NCBI RefSeq assembly: GCF_000174435.1
Contig: NZ_ACJN02000003.1
Coordinates: 946,263-1,010,262, forward strand
Reading direction: 5' to 3'
Length of the DNA stretch: 64,000 bases
Source: Desulfonatronospira thiodismutans ASO3-1
Lineage (GTDB): Bacteria; Desulfobacterota; Desulfovibrionia; Desulfovibrionales; Desulfonatronovibrionaceae
In this document: positions 27,700 to 35,965 of the stretch, piece after piece
Numbering within the stretch: the stretch's first letter is position 1
Layout of the letters: each line of letters opens with the position of its first letter
Position numbers and translations under genes: made by a program
The notes under the pieces: generated by a model
Databases searched by the model: none
The model's input: the letters and a program-made list of their open reading frames with translations, nothing else
What the model was told of the DNA's origin: nothing

Positions 27700-28269
27700 A
27701 TGACATTCAAGGACAACCCGGCCCTGGCCGTTATCGATATGCAAAACGATGTAGTTTTGCCCGGTTCACCCTGTCATGTCCCCGGTGCCATGGAAACCAT
27801 CCCGGCCATCCGCAACCTTGCCGAACACTTCAGAAACAATAAGTGGCCGGTGATATATGTTGTCAGGGGCCACCGCCAGGACGCCAGCGACCTCGAGTAC
27901 ACCCGGTTGCAGCTCTTTATGGACAAGGGGGGCATCTGTGTAACCGGGACAAAGGGCGCTGAGATTGTGGATGGACTGGAAGTAAAGCCCCAGGACTACA
28001 TCCTGGTAAAAAAGCGCTTCAGTGCCTTTTTATTCACCGAATTCGACCTGTTGCTGCGCCGCCTGAACATTAAGACCCTGGCCATAGCCGGCACCCAGTA
28101 TCCCAACTGCATCCGTTCCACTGCCGTTGACGCCCTGGCCAGGGACTACCGGGTGGTTGTGGTCACAGATGCCTGCTCTGCCAGTTCCAGGCGCATAGCC
28201 GACAACAACATAGAAGACATGCAGAATATGGGCATAGAATGCCTGTCCCTGGGCCAGGTGGTGCAGTAG
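27700..28269 (+). CDS. Isochorismatase-family cysteine hydrolase
   Basis: This 189-aa protein has the catalytic triad of the isochorismatase/nicotinamidase family: Asp in LAVIDMQNDVV, Lys in ILVKKRFSAF and Cys in YPNCIRSTAVDA. The cis-peptide region before the Cys (IAGTQYPNC) is also typical. Such enzymes hydrolyse amides, carbamoyl groups or enol ethers; nicotinamidase or a biuret/ureido hydrolase are possible, and the substrate cannot be told. GAGG precedes ATG 27700, which was chosen over an in-frame TTG at 27661. The mobile element at 28277-28431 begins eight bases after its stop. Confidence 0.85.
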   Translation: MTFKDNPALAVIDMQNDVVLPGSPCHVPGAMETIPAIRNLAEHFRNNKWPVIYVVRGHRQDASDLEYTRLQLFMDKGGICVTGTKGAEIVDGLEVKPQDYILVKKRFSAFLFTEFDLLLRRLNIKTLAIAGTQYPNCIRSTAVDALARDYRVVVVTDACSASSRRIADNNIEDMQNMGIECLSLGQVVQ

Positions 28270-28276
28270 ATTTTAT

Positions 28277-28431
28277 GTGACCATTCAGGGCATGCTTGGT
28301 GTTGACTAAGGGCATAAGGCCAGGGGGACTGTCCCGCACTTATTTTTCCAACGCCAACAGGTGAAAATGGTTCATCAAAAAATAAGTGCGGGACTGTCCC
28401 CCTGGCCGGCACCTGCCCCCTGAATGGTTAC
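28277..28431 (+). mobile_element. GTAA-ended MITE, copy D (155 bp), with exact 8-bp target duplication
   Basis: The left end is GTGACCATTCAGGG (one substitution) and the right end CCCCTGAATGGTTAC. Flanks 28269-28276 and 28432-28439 are both GATTTTAT. A 30-bp perfect inverted repeat (28318-28347 and 28378-28407) forms the inner hairpin, whose arms run on from GGGACTGTCCC into GCACTTATTTTT, a different core from copies A, B, F and G. The left duplication includes the last base of the upstream stop codon (TAG). Confidence 0.9.
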
Positions 28432-28444
28432 GATTTTATTCCGG

Positions 28445-29680
28445 TCATTTAAGCAGGGACCGGGAGGTCCAGACAACTGAAGCATTATACACACTGGCTG
28501 CTTCCTCCTGTTTTAGCCCCAGTTCCTGACAGCCGGTGAACACATCATCCCAGTAGCCCTTTTCCATGCACTTGACCAGCCTGATCCAGGGGAAAAAAGG
28601 TGTGTCGCTTGTTGCCAGAGCTTTTTTCACTTCTTCCTGAAGGGGCAGATCCTGAAGAATATCTTCCATTGGCTGACCCAGCAGGGCATCCAGCAGAGAA
28701 AAAAGACCCAGCAGAAACATGGTATGCGGTTGAAACGGAGGCTCGGGATGACTGTCTGACAATAACTCCAGAAACTTCCCCCTCTGGGCAGCCAGCCTGG
28801 AAGTCTCCTGGCCGGTAGCGGTGGTGCTCAAGTCTGACAGGATGACCACTTTCAGCCACTGGGAAACCTGTAATATCCCCAGAAGATTCACTGCATGCTC
28901 AATGGAACTGATCCTGCTTCTAAAACCGAAAAAAGCTGAATTGATATACCGGAGCAGGCGGTAGCTAAGGGCCGCATCTTCCTGGATAATCCTGGCTATC
29001 TGTTTTGGCTCCACCTCCTCCTGTGACAGCTTCTTGAACAACTCCAGCCTGGAACTCTGATTGGGTGTCAGTTTGCATCCGGACATAAGCTGAGGCGAGC
29101 AGAAGAAAAAACCCTGAAACAGGTTAAAGCCCATCTGCTTGCAATACTGGTAGATTTTGACGTGTTCTATCTTTTCCGCCAGCATGCGCACCTTTTTTTC
29201 CGAGAGGTACTCTACGATTTTCTTGATTTCTTTTGGATGCATCTTGAGGATGTCCACCTTGACTACATCGGCCAGCTCGATAAGTTCTTCATACCCCTGC
29301 TGCCCGAAGAAATCGTCCAGAGCCAGCCTGTATCCTCTCTTTTTCAGATCCAGGCAGGCCTCAATGACCTCAGGGTCCGGGCGGACTGTCTCCAGGATTT
29401 CCACCACGCACTGATCCGCCGGCAGGGCCAAAGCACTTCTTTCAAGCAGCAGGGGCTGGGGAAAATTGATGTATACAGGCTTTGGCCTGCCCATGGCTGA
29501 AGCAGCCAGGTCAAAGCCGTAGGATATAACATCCAGGGTGGCCTGAACAGGATCGACAACATTTGCTGACTGCTGCATCTGCCCGTCCCTGAAGAGCAGT
29601 TCATACCCATGCACCCGGTCATTACGAGTAAAGATGGGCTGTCTGGCCACAAAAACAGGATGGTGCTGCAGTACTTCCAC
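28445..29680 (-). CDS. EAL-HDOD protein with degenerate EAL domain
   Basis: This 411-aa protein combines an N-terminal EAL-like domain (residues about 8-205: FVARQPIFTRNDRVHGYELL, LALDDFFGQQG, VKVDILKM, AEKIEHV, GFNLFQGFFF) with a C-terminal HDOD domain (about 205-400: PKQIARIIQEDAALSYRLLR, IEHAVNLLGI). In place of the EAL signature it has ELL, and several metal ligands are changed, so cyclic-di-GMP hydrolysis is unlikely; proteins of this YuxH/CdgJ type act as signalling adaptors, often for motility. The start is GTG 29680, preceded by GGAGAG. It lies downstream of a kinase/receiver pair on the same strand. Confidence 0.9.
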   Translation of the reverse strand: MEVLQHHPVFVARQPIFTRNDRVHGYELLFRDGQMQQSANVVDPVQATLDVISYGFDLAASAMGRPKPVYINFPQPLLLERSALALPADQCVVEILETVRPDPEVIEACLDLKKRGYRLALDDFFGQQGYEELIELADVVKVDILKMHPKEIKKIVEYLSEKKVRMLAEKIEHVKIYQYCKQMGFNLFQGFFFCSPQLMSGCKLTPNQSSRLELFKKLSQEEVEPKQIARIIQEDAALSYRLLRYINSAFFGFRSRISSIEHAVNLLGILQVSQWLKVVILSDLSTTATGQETSRLAAQRGKFLELLSDSHPEPPFQPHTMFLLGLFSLLDALLGQPMEDILQDLPLQEEVKKALATSDTPFFPWIRLVKCMEKGYWDDVFTGCQELGLKQEEAASVYNASVVWTSRSLLK

Positions 29681-29748
29681 ACTCTCTCCAGTTCGGCTGT
29701 ACCTGTTTACCTATCAAGTTCGAAAAAGCCGGCATAAATAAACCCGAC

Positions 29749-30903
29749 CTAACTCTCTTTGGTAAGCTTCTTGAGAAACGCCTCAGCCTGTGCAAATCCC
29801 GGTTGCAGCTCTATTGCCCTTTCCAGGCGATTTACTGCACGTCTGAAATTACCATTGTAATAATCCGAAACAGCGGCATTGAACAACAGTCCGGGGTTGT
29901 CCGGGTCTTTTTTCAGGGCCACCGCATAAAGCTCCACAGCCCGGGCCATTTCGCCCTTTTTTCTCAGGGCAACTGCGTAGTTGTTCAGGACATCAGAACT
30001 CAGGCAATTAATGAGAAGAGACCCGAAACTTGCTTCCGCTTCCCGGCAAAGATCGTGTTTTAAATATATGTCCCAGGTCCTTGTCTTTATCCAGTCCTCT
30101 TCCGGAGCGATATTCATAGCTCTTTGAAAGCTTTCCCTGGCTTTCATGTTGTCCTCCAGATACAACAAGGTATCGCCCAGGCATAAAAAATAGTCCGCAT
30201 TACGTGGCTGTATTTCCAGGGCCCTGTTAAGGCTGGCTCTGGCCTCTTGCCAGTTTTGTTCTTCTTTTTCCAGCTCGGCTTTTAGAAACCAGGCCTTTCC
30301 CAGGAGATGATTGATGCTCAGGGCCTGCTCCACAACAGCCCTGGCCCGCTTGATTTCTCCTGCCTGAAAATACACACTGGCCATCTCAAAATAGATTCGC
30401 GACCTCATGGAAGGCAGTTCTTCCAGCAATCCTGTCAACCTGGTTACAGCCCGGCTGAAATCTTTTCGGGAACAGTCCTTTTTTACTCCCTTGAGCACAG
30501 TGGAGAGTTTCTGGCGCGGGTTGCCAGAGCCCAGGGAATCCACTTTTTCCGCGAACACATCAATGCTTAAGGGCTTGATCATGTATTCGGTGACTCCAAG
30601 ATCTGAAGCCTCGGCCACATCTTCGGATTCACTTTTTGATGTCAAAAAAATAAAGGGAAGGTCCTCCCACCTGGATTCAGAGCGCATGCTGCGCAAGAGA
30701 TCAACCCCGTTCATACGGGGCATTTTCCAGTCTGAGATAACCAGTTGAATATCTTGACTCTTCTCGAGTACTTCCAGGGCTTCTTTCCCGTCTGCTGCTT
30801 CCCTGGTATTTTTGTACCCCAGAACACGCAGGCAGTTGATTACTGTTTCCCGTGAGGGTTGGATGTCATCAACCACCAGAATAGTCTTTTCTTTGTCCAG
30901 CAT
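29749..30903 (-). CDS. Response regulator with TPR output
   Basis: This 384-aa protein has an N-terminal receiver (ILVVDDIQPSRETVINCL, VISDWKMPRMNGVDLLRSM with the phospho-acceptor Asp, FIFLTSKSESEDV, YMIKPLSIDVF) and then tetratricopeptide repeats from about residue 150 (AWFLKAELEKEEQNWQEARA, ADYFLCLGDTLLYLEDNMKA, VELYAVALKKDPDNPGLLFN). No DNA-binding domain is present, so output is probably by protein contact. It begins seven bases after the stop of the histidine kinase at 30911 and almost certainly pairs with it. Confidence 0.88.
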   Translation of the reverse strand: MLDKEKTILVVDDIQPSRETVINCLRVLGYKNTREAADGKEALEVLEKSQDIQLVISDWKMPRMNGVDLLRSMRSESRWEDLPFIFLTSKSESEDVAEASDLGVTEYMIKPLSIDVFAEKVDSLGSGNPRQKLSTVLKGVKKDCSRKDFSRAVTRLTGLLEELPSMRSRIYFEMASVYFQAGEIKRARAVVEQALSINHLLGKAWFLKAELEKEEQNWQEARASLNRALEIQPRNADYFLCLGDTLLYLEDNMKARESFQRAMNIAPEEDWIKTRTWDIYLKHDLCREAEASFGSLLINCLSSDVLNNYAVALRKKGEMARAVELYAVALKKDPDNPGLLFNAAVSDYYNGNFRRAVNRLERAIELQPGFAQAEAFLKKLTKES

Positions 30904-30910
30904 GTGATCC

Positions 30911-32218
30911 TCAATCAGGTGAATACATGGTCACGCAGAAAATGCTGCCCCCGCCAGGAGCATCTTCTACCCAGATATGCCCTTCAAGCATTGTTGCTAT
31001 ACGGTTGCAGATAAACAGTCCGATCCCGGTGCCCTGAATGTTTTTGTCCCGCTCCGCCCGGGTAAACCGGTCGAAAACCTTATTCTTGAGATCATCCGGG
31101 ACCCCCGGACCATTATCCTGAACGCCTATCTTTACCAGTCGGTTGTATTTGTCTGCTGATCTCCGGCTCTCCAGCACTTCCCACCAGACCTTTACAAGCC
31201 CGCCTTCAGGGGTATATTTTACAGCATTGGAAATGAGGTTGCCCAGCAGGTGAGACAAAAGCATATTGTCAGCTACTACTTTTATATCCTGGGCTTGATC
31301 CAGGGTGAGGGCAAGACTTTTCGACGCAAGAGTAGACCAGGCCTCCTGGACAACCTGCTGTACAACAGGCAGAAGGTCTACGGGTGCAAGCCTTCCCTTG
31401 TTTTCTTCGCTCCACTGATCCAGACGCGCAACCTCCAGAAACTCGTTGATCATTTCAAAGAGTTTTGACGCTCCGTTACGGGCGGTCTGGACAACATGGT
31501 CCTGATTCTGATTCACTCCCATGTATTTTAAAAGATCCAGGTTGGAAATCACCGCTGACAACGGGCTCTTGAAATCATGGACAACCATCTGCACCAGCTC
31601 GGAACGCTCGGTATGAGCTATCAAGAGTTCTCTTTGCTTTAACTCCAGCTCTCTCACAAGGGCCTTGTAACGCTCTTTTTCCTCGCGAATTTTGTCCATG
31701 AGGCAGGAATTTTCTACCAGCGGGGAAATCCAGGAAGCGTATTCCTGGACCATCTGAAAGTCCTGGGAGGTGAATGGGGAATCATTGTCCCGGTCGGAAC
31801 AGTTGATTACACCGATGGTATTGTTTTGTGACCCCTGAAGAGGGACGCAGAGAAGAGAAGTGGTTCTGTAGGACGAGGACCTGCCGTTTCTAGGCTTGAA
31901 CATATCGCTTTTGCTTATGTCTTCAATCATCAACGGCACGGAATTGTAAAAAACATACCCGGAAATTGAGCCGGGATTAATATCCTGGACAATGCCAATT
32001 ATATTGTGATTGGTGCTGGCTTCCACCCGCAGACTTTCCTGTTCTGAACTTTTAAGCATGATGGATCCTTTGCTGGCCTTGATTCTCTTGAGAATAAAAT
32101 CAAGACTCTTGTCCAGCCTCTCATTCAGAGGGACAGTAATGTCAGTAAGAAGCCGCACGGCACTTCTGATTGCTGCAGCTTCAATATCTTCTTGCGGGGA
32201 CCCTCTACAGTTATTCAT
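30911..32218 (-). CDS. GAF-domain sensor histidine kinase
   Basis: This 435-aa soluble kinase has a GAF domain (about residues 25-175; TSLLCVPLQGSQNNTIGVIN), a coiled-coil linker, HisKA (QMVVHDFKSPLSAVISNLDL, with phospho-accepting His about 213) and an ATPase domain (LLGNLISNAVKYTPEGG, VQDNGPGVPDDL, GTGIGLFICNRI). GAF domains bind small ligands or cofactors; no ligand-diagnostic residues were seen. It forms an operon with the receiver-TPR protein and probably the EAL-HDOD protein downstream. Confidence 0.9.
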   Translation of the reverse strand: MNNCRGSPQEDIEAAAIRSAVRLLTDITVPLNERLDKSLDFILKRIKASKGSIMLKSSEQESLRVEASTNHNIIGIVQDINPGSISGYVFYNSVPLMIEDISKSDMFKPRNGRSSSYRTTSLLCVPLQGSQNNTIGVINCSDRDNDSPFTSQDFQMVQEYASWISPLVENSCLMDKIREEKERYKALVRELELKQRELLIAHTERSELVQMVVHDFKSPLSAVISNLDLLKYMGVNQNQDHVVQTARNGASKLFEMINEFLEVARLDQWSEENKGRLAPVDLLPVVQQVVQEAWSTLASKSLALTLDQAQDIKVVADNMLLSHLLGNLISNAVKYTPEGGLVKVWWEVLESRRSADKYNRLVKIGVQDNGPGVPDDLKNKVFDRFTRAERDKNIQGTGIGLFICNRIATMLEGHIWVEDAPGGGSIFCVTMYSPD

Positions 32219-32821
32219 AGTTCCAGCTCACCCTGATTTTTAGATTCTGGACTGTTCTTCTGACGGGATTTACTGATTAAACAAGAGGTTAGGATCTGTC
32301 ACGATATAAGTGTTATATTCAGACATTTCCAGGCAGTTCTTAGCACTACAGCGAAACTTATTTATTGACCTCCGGGGACTGTCCCGCACCTACTTGGGAA
32401 TAATTTCATGAAATTGCTGGAACTTGCTGAGAAATCAAGTAGGTGCGGGACTGTCCCCAGTTTAGACAGGTTGAAAAATTTTATAAGTTTCGCTGTAGTG
32501 TTAGCGAAATATTTCTTATGGATTATTGCCTTGGAAGCTGACCCTGATCATTTGCTGGCATCTTCAATGGTGCTGGCTCCCAGTCCGCAAGGGTGACACG
32601 CTATTAACCCATTCGAGTTAATTATAAGTTTGACTTCTATTTAAATGTAACCTAGGATTTATTTTAGATCAAACCATTTTTTCAAAAAACCCTTCAATGT
32701 AGGTTTGCACCAAAATAAAACTTCGTATTCCCCAGATACATATTGAAAAAATGCAAGCAGCAGGGCGTATTCGAGAAGATTTAAGCACAGCAAGGCAAAG
32801 AAATAAAGAAAAGGAAATCTT
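32219..32821. other. Gene-free stretch between kinase and rod-like gene
   Basis: These 603 bases contain the palindromic element at 32344-32500 and AT-rich unique sequence from 32600 that presumably carries the promoter of the gene at 32822; AAAGGAAA precedes that start. No other feature was found. Confidence 0.6.
32344..32500. mobile_element. Palindromic element with CACTACAGCGAAACTTA ends
   Basis: A perfect 17-bp outer inverted repeat CACTACAGCGAAACTTA (32344-32360 and 32484-32500) encloses a perfect 23-bp inner inverted repeat beginning GGGGACTGTCCCGCACC (32374-32396 and 32436-32458). TTAG flanks both sides (32340-32343 and 32501-32504), a possible 4-bp duplication. The inner arms resemble those of the element at 28277, but the outer ends are unrelated. 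Confidence 0.75.
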
Positions 32822-33196
32822 ATGGTAGACAGCATTTCCGGCATGGGAGCCTTTCAGAGCTTCGGGCTGCGCCAGCAGGCAAGCGCCCACAACGTGGCCA
32901 ACGTAAACACCAGGGGTTTTGAGCCAAGCCGGGTCGTTCTGGAGGAAGCCCCGGAGCACCAGGGTGTCAGGCCCCTGAGCGTGGAAAAGGTCCGGGATCA
33001 GGCCCTGGAGCATGCCCGGGAGATGCAGGAAGATGAAGCAGCCAGGGTTCAGGAACAGGCTTTAAGGCCCAGCAACACCGATCTTATTTCCGAGCTGGTC
33101 GTGATGCAGCAAAACGAAGCAGCTTACGCCGCCAGCGCCGCCGCCACACGCACCCAGAGCGATATGCTGGGCCATGTAATGGACATGAAGGCTTAG
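32822..33196 (+). CDS. FlgC-like flagellar rod domain protein
   Basis: This 124-aa protein has both ends of a flagellar rod/hook protein: the N-terminal SISGMGAFQSFGLRQQASAH followed by NVANVNTRGF (the A-x-N-x-AN-x-NT-x-GF signature), and a C-terminal SNTDLISELVVMQQNEAAYA region that coils with it. The middle is a short acidic, Gln-rich linker with no D1 domain. It is close to the FlgC/FlgB size class. No other flagellar gene is near. It may be an accessory rod-type protein; the exact family member cannot be named. Confidence 0.75.
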   Translation: MVDSISGMGAFQSFGLRQQASAHNVANVNTRGFEPSRVVLEEAPEHQGVRPLSVEKVRDQALEHAREMQEDEAARVQEQALRPSNTDLISELVVMQQNEAAYAASAAATRTQSDMLGHVMDMKA

Positions 33197-33222
33197 CAGG
33201 CTTTCAGGTCTTGCGGTATTTA

Positions 33223-35097
33223 TCAGGACAGACCCAGTCCTTTTCTTTTGCTGGTGATGCGCTCGTCAATCATTTCAGCAGCCTTGAAAGGATCCGGCTC
33301 AATGCCGAAGCTTGCTCCCACCAGGCTCTCCAGGCCGGACAGGGCAAGGTTGGTCACTGTTTCAGAACCGGTGATATTTGGCGGATGCCCCAGATGGGTA
33401 AAGATGCCTGAGGCCACGCAATAAGTCCCTATGGCTGCCGCCTTTTCCGAATACCATTCCGGCGAGGAACCAGCCAGGGGCAGATCAGAAATGTCCACTC
33501 CCAGCTCATTGGCCAGGATTCCGGCGAGCTGAAGTATCCGGGCGTTATCCACACAGCTGCCCATGTGCAGTACAGGCGGCACTCCCAGAGCCTTACATAT
33601 TTCATGCAGGCCGGCCCCGGCCTCATCTGCAGCCTCAGGCATCAGCAGCCCGGCCTTGCCCACCGCACTGGTTACACACCCGGTAACCAGCACCAGGATA
33701 TCTCGCTTTATAAGCTCTTTGGCCAGGTTGACGTTGCCGTAATCCTGCCTGTACTTGGGATTGTTGCATCCCACGATTGCCGCCGCGCCCCTGATTTTAC
33801 CCGCTTTTATAGCCTCAATGAGCGGCCCCGGGGTTCCGCCCAGGGCTTCAAGAATGGCCTCGTTGGAAAACCCGGTGATCATTTCCATGGGCCCCTGAGG
33901 TATCTCCACCCTGGAACTGTCTCGCCTGGAAAATCCCTCTACAGCCGTCTGCACCAGCTTGCGGGCCTGGTGGGAGGCATTGTGCATATCAAAGGGCACA
34001 TGCTCGGCCCCTGTAAACCTGGCTTTGTCCGCGGTGGTGACCATTTTGGTATGATAACAGTTGCCTGCAGTCACCAGGCTGGGCATGATGCACTGATAAT
34101 CCACCACGATAAGCTCCACCGCCCCGGTTACAATGGCCAGCTCAGTCATGAGATGATTGCCGGCCAGGGGAATCCCCTGGCGCATCATGAGCTCGTTGCC
34201 GGTGCAGCACAGCCCTGCCAGGTTGATGCCTTTGGCTCCTTTTTCCCGGGCCAGGCTGATCATTTCCGGATCATTGACCGCTTCCAGAACTTTCTCAGAA
34301 ACAATGGGGTTGTGACCATGCACCAGGATATTGACCATGTCCTCCTGGATGACCCCCAGATTCACCTTACTTTTACCGGGCTTCGGGGTACCGAAAAGAA
34401 TATCCGAGATCTCTGTGGCGATCATGGAACCCGCCCACCCGTCGGCCAGGCAGGTACGCGCGCTGTGCAGCATGAGATTGGGGGCGTCGTTGTCGCAGCC
34501 CATGTGGGTGCGGTGCATCATCTCGGCAATCTCCCGGTCCACACCCCTGGGTGTTATGCCCAGTTCATTCCAGAGCTTTTTTCGTTTTTCCGGCACCCGG
34601 ACCAAAAAAGACACCTCATGCTGCCTGCTGCCGAAGTCGGCAAAAAAAAGATCGCTTAGCTCTAAAGCCACCTCAGAAACGCCTTTGCCCTCAACAGCAA
34701 TACCCAGCTCACGGGCAATGCGCAAAAGCTTGGCTTCATCCTTGATGCTGTAATCCGTGGACTTGCCCAGGGCCACGGAATGCAGGGCTTCGATGCAGTC
34801 CCGGCCGTGATCCGAGTGACCTGCGGAACCTCCGGCAACAAAACGGCCGAAATTCCGGGCCACTATGACATCAGCGTCCGCCCCGCACACTCCCAGGGGG
34901 GCGTTTTTTCTGATCTGACACGGTCCCATGGTACAGTTGCGGCAGGTAAGGCCTGTCTGGCAGAACTTACAGTGCGGAGTCTGCTGTTCCAGACGGTCCC
35001 AGGCGGTCTCGACACCGTCCTTTTCAGCCTTGTCAAGCATCCTGGCAGCATCCGGCCAAAGGGTCTTTTCCTCAATGCTCTTTTTTTTCTTGGGCAT
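33223..35097 (-). CDS. cooS: Carbon monoxide dehydrogenase, catalytic subunit
   Basis: This 624-aa protein catalyses reversible CO oxidation to CO2. B-cluster ligands lie in CRNCTMGPCQI and GVCGAD. C-cluster ligands are in HGHNPIVSE (His), GLCCTGNE, VDYQCIMP, VGCNNPKY, VTGCVTS and HMGSCVDN. The base-catalysis histidines in GSAGHSDHGRD and the Lys in SEKAAAIG are present. The D-cluster cysteines are C43 and C46 (C-x2-C), not the C-x7-C arrangement of Carboxydothermus CooS-II; this variant is known in Desulfovibrio vulgaris, where it holds a [2Fe-2S] cluster. GGAGG precedes the start. No cooC, cooF, acsB or hydrogenase gene is adjacent. Confidence 0.95.
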   Translation of the reverse strand: MPKKKKSIEEKTLWPDAARMLDKAEKDGVETAWDRLEQQTPHCKFCQTGLTCRNCTMGPCQIRKNAPLGVCGADADVIVARNFGRFVAGGSAGHSDHGRDCIEALHSVALGKSTDYSIKDEAKLLRIARELGIAVEGKGVSEVALELSDLFFADFGSRQHEVSFLVRVPEKRKKLWNELGITPRGVDREIAEMMHRTHMGCDNDAPNLMLHSARTCLADGWAGSMIATEISDILFGTPKPGKSKVNLGVIQEDMVNILVHGHNPIVSEKVLEAVNDPEMISLAREKGAKGINLAGLCCTGNELMMRQGIPLAGNHLMTELAIVTGAVELIVVDYQCIMPSLVTAGNCYHTKMVTTADKARFTGAEHVPFDMHNASHQARKLVQTAVEGFSRRDSSRVEIPQGPMEMITGFSNEAILEALGGTPGPLIEAIKAGKIRGAAAIVGCNNPKYRQDYGNVNLAKELIKRDILVLVTGCVTSAVGKAGLLMPEAADEAGAGLHEICKALGVPPVLHMGSCVDNARILQLAGILANELGVDISDLPLAGSSPEWYSEKAAAIGTYCVASGIFTHLGHPPNITGSETVTNLALSGLESLVGASFGIEPDPFKAAEMIDERITSKRKGLGLS

Positions 35098-35175
35098 GGT
35101 TTCCTCCAGTTATGTTTTTAAGAAAAAGTAAAAATACTCTGATAGCGTAACGGTTCTTTCCTGCGTCTAATGGAT

Positions 35176-35540
35176 GCAGCCATTCAGGAGATGCCAGCAA
35201 TCATCATCAACAGAAGCCTTCAGGCTTACGCCCCAACAGTGAGCGGCAAAGTCGCCCGCCTGTCCCGTGAAACACCCAGCACTCACTTAAATAATTTCGG
35301 TTTCATCACAAGCAATCAAATGAAAAAGTGAGTGCTGGGTCAGCGTAGCTGGTTTCACTGGGATGTGCAGCCCACGGCTGCCCGTGCCAAAAAAATCTTC
35401 TTAGGCACGGGAAGCCTGCAGGCTTCACACAGGTGCTTTGCACACACGGTTTTAAAAAATAAAGAGCCCCAGAAAGACTTTACCGGCACCGGCCTGTCAG
35501 GCAGGAAACTTTGCATGGTTCCTGCCCCCTGAAGGGATAC
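35176..35540. mobile_element. Composite GTAA-family element, copy E (365 bp), degenerate ends
   Basis: The left end GCAGCCATTCAGGAG and right end CCCCTGAAGGGATAC are degenerate forms of the GTAACCATTCAGGGG ends. Flanks 35168-35175 (taatggat) and 35541-35548 (taatgaat) agree at 7 of 8 positions. The interior contains a hairpin CCCAGCACTCACTT/AAGTGAGTGCTGGG (35275-35288 and 35326-35339) and one unit related to the 222-bp repeat at 61814. Confidence 0.65.
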
Positions 35541-35713
35541 TAATGAATCAAACAGCCACTTTTAGATACAATAATTGTTACTACAACACTCAGGACAGGT
35601 CAAATTCACCAGGCATCCCCTGAATGGTTACGCCCTTCTGAAGACAGGCAAACTTGACAGACAAAAGTTTATGGTCAAAATGAATCCACTCCCTGCATGG
35701 GCTGTCGTCTTCT

Positions 35714-35890
35714 GTAACCATTCAGGGGCTCCTCGGTGTTGATTACTGGCACAAGGCCTGGGGACTGTCCCTCGCTGTGTAGGTCTGTGCAGGATCACAG
35801 AATTTTGCGCTTTAATTTTGGTAATTGTGAAGGCAAGGTGTCGCGGGGACTGTCCCCAGGCCGATTCCGGCACCCCCCCTGAATGGTTAC
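35714..35890 (+). mobile_element. GTAA-ended MITE, copy F (177 bp), with exact 8-bp target duplication
   Basis: GTAACCATTCAGGGG at 35714 is mirrored by CCCTGAATGGTTAC ending at 35890. Flanks 35706-35713 and 35891-35898 are both CGTCTTCT. The inner GGGGACTGTCCC arms and core match copies B and G. It lies about 75 bases upstream of bioA and may influence its transcription. Confidence 0.9.
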
Positions 35891-35965
35891 CGTCTTCTGA
35901 CGGCAAAAGAATTAAAAAATGCCTGTAACTGCAGGATAAAATACAAACAAGGAATCCCATCAGAC

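Larger units (their letters stand above)
35098..35965. other. Gene-free divergent region between cooS and bioA, filled with repeats
   Basis: These 868 bases separate divergent cooS and bioA and contain no gene. They hold a composite repeat element (35176-35540), a lone right end of the GTAA-ended family (TCCCCTGAATGGTTAC, ending at 35631) and a full copy (35714-35890). The cooS promoter must lie in the roughly 75 bases up to 35175, or within the repeats. Confidence 0.65.

Noticed and set aside
35250-35540. Possible CRISPR array suggested by repeated GTGC-rich units near cooS
   Set aside because: The repeats are inverted and irregularly spaced, with no regular direct repeat-spacer pattern and no cas genes.
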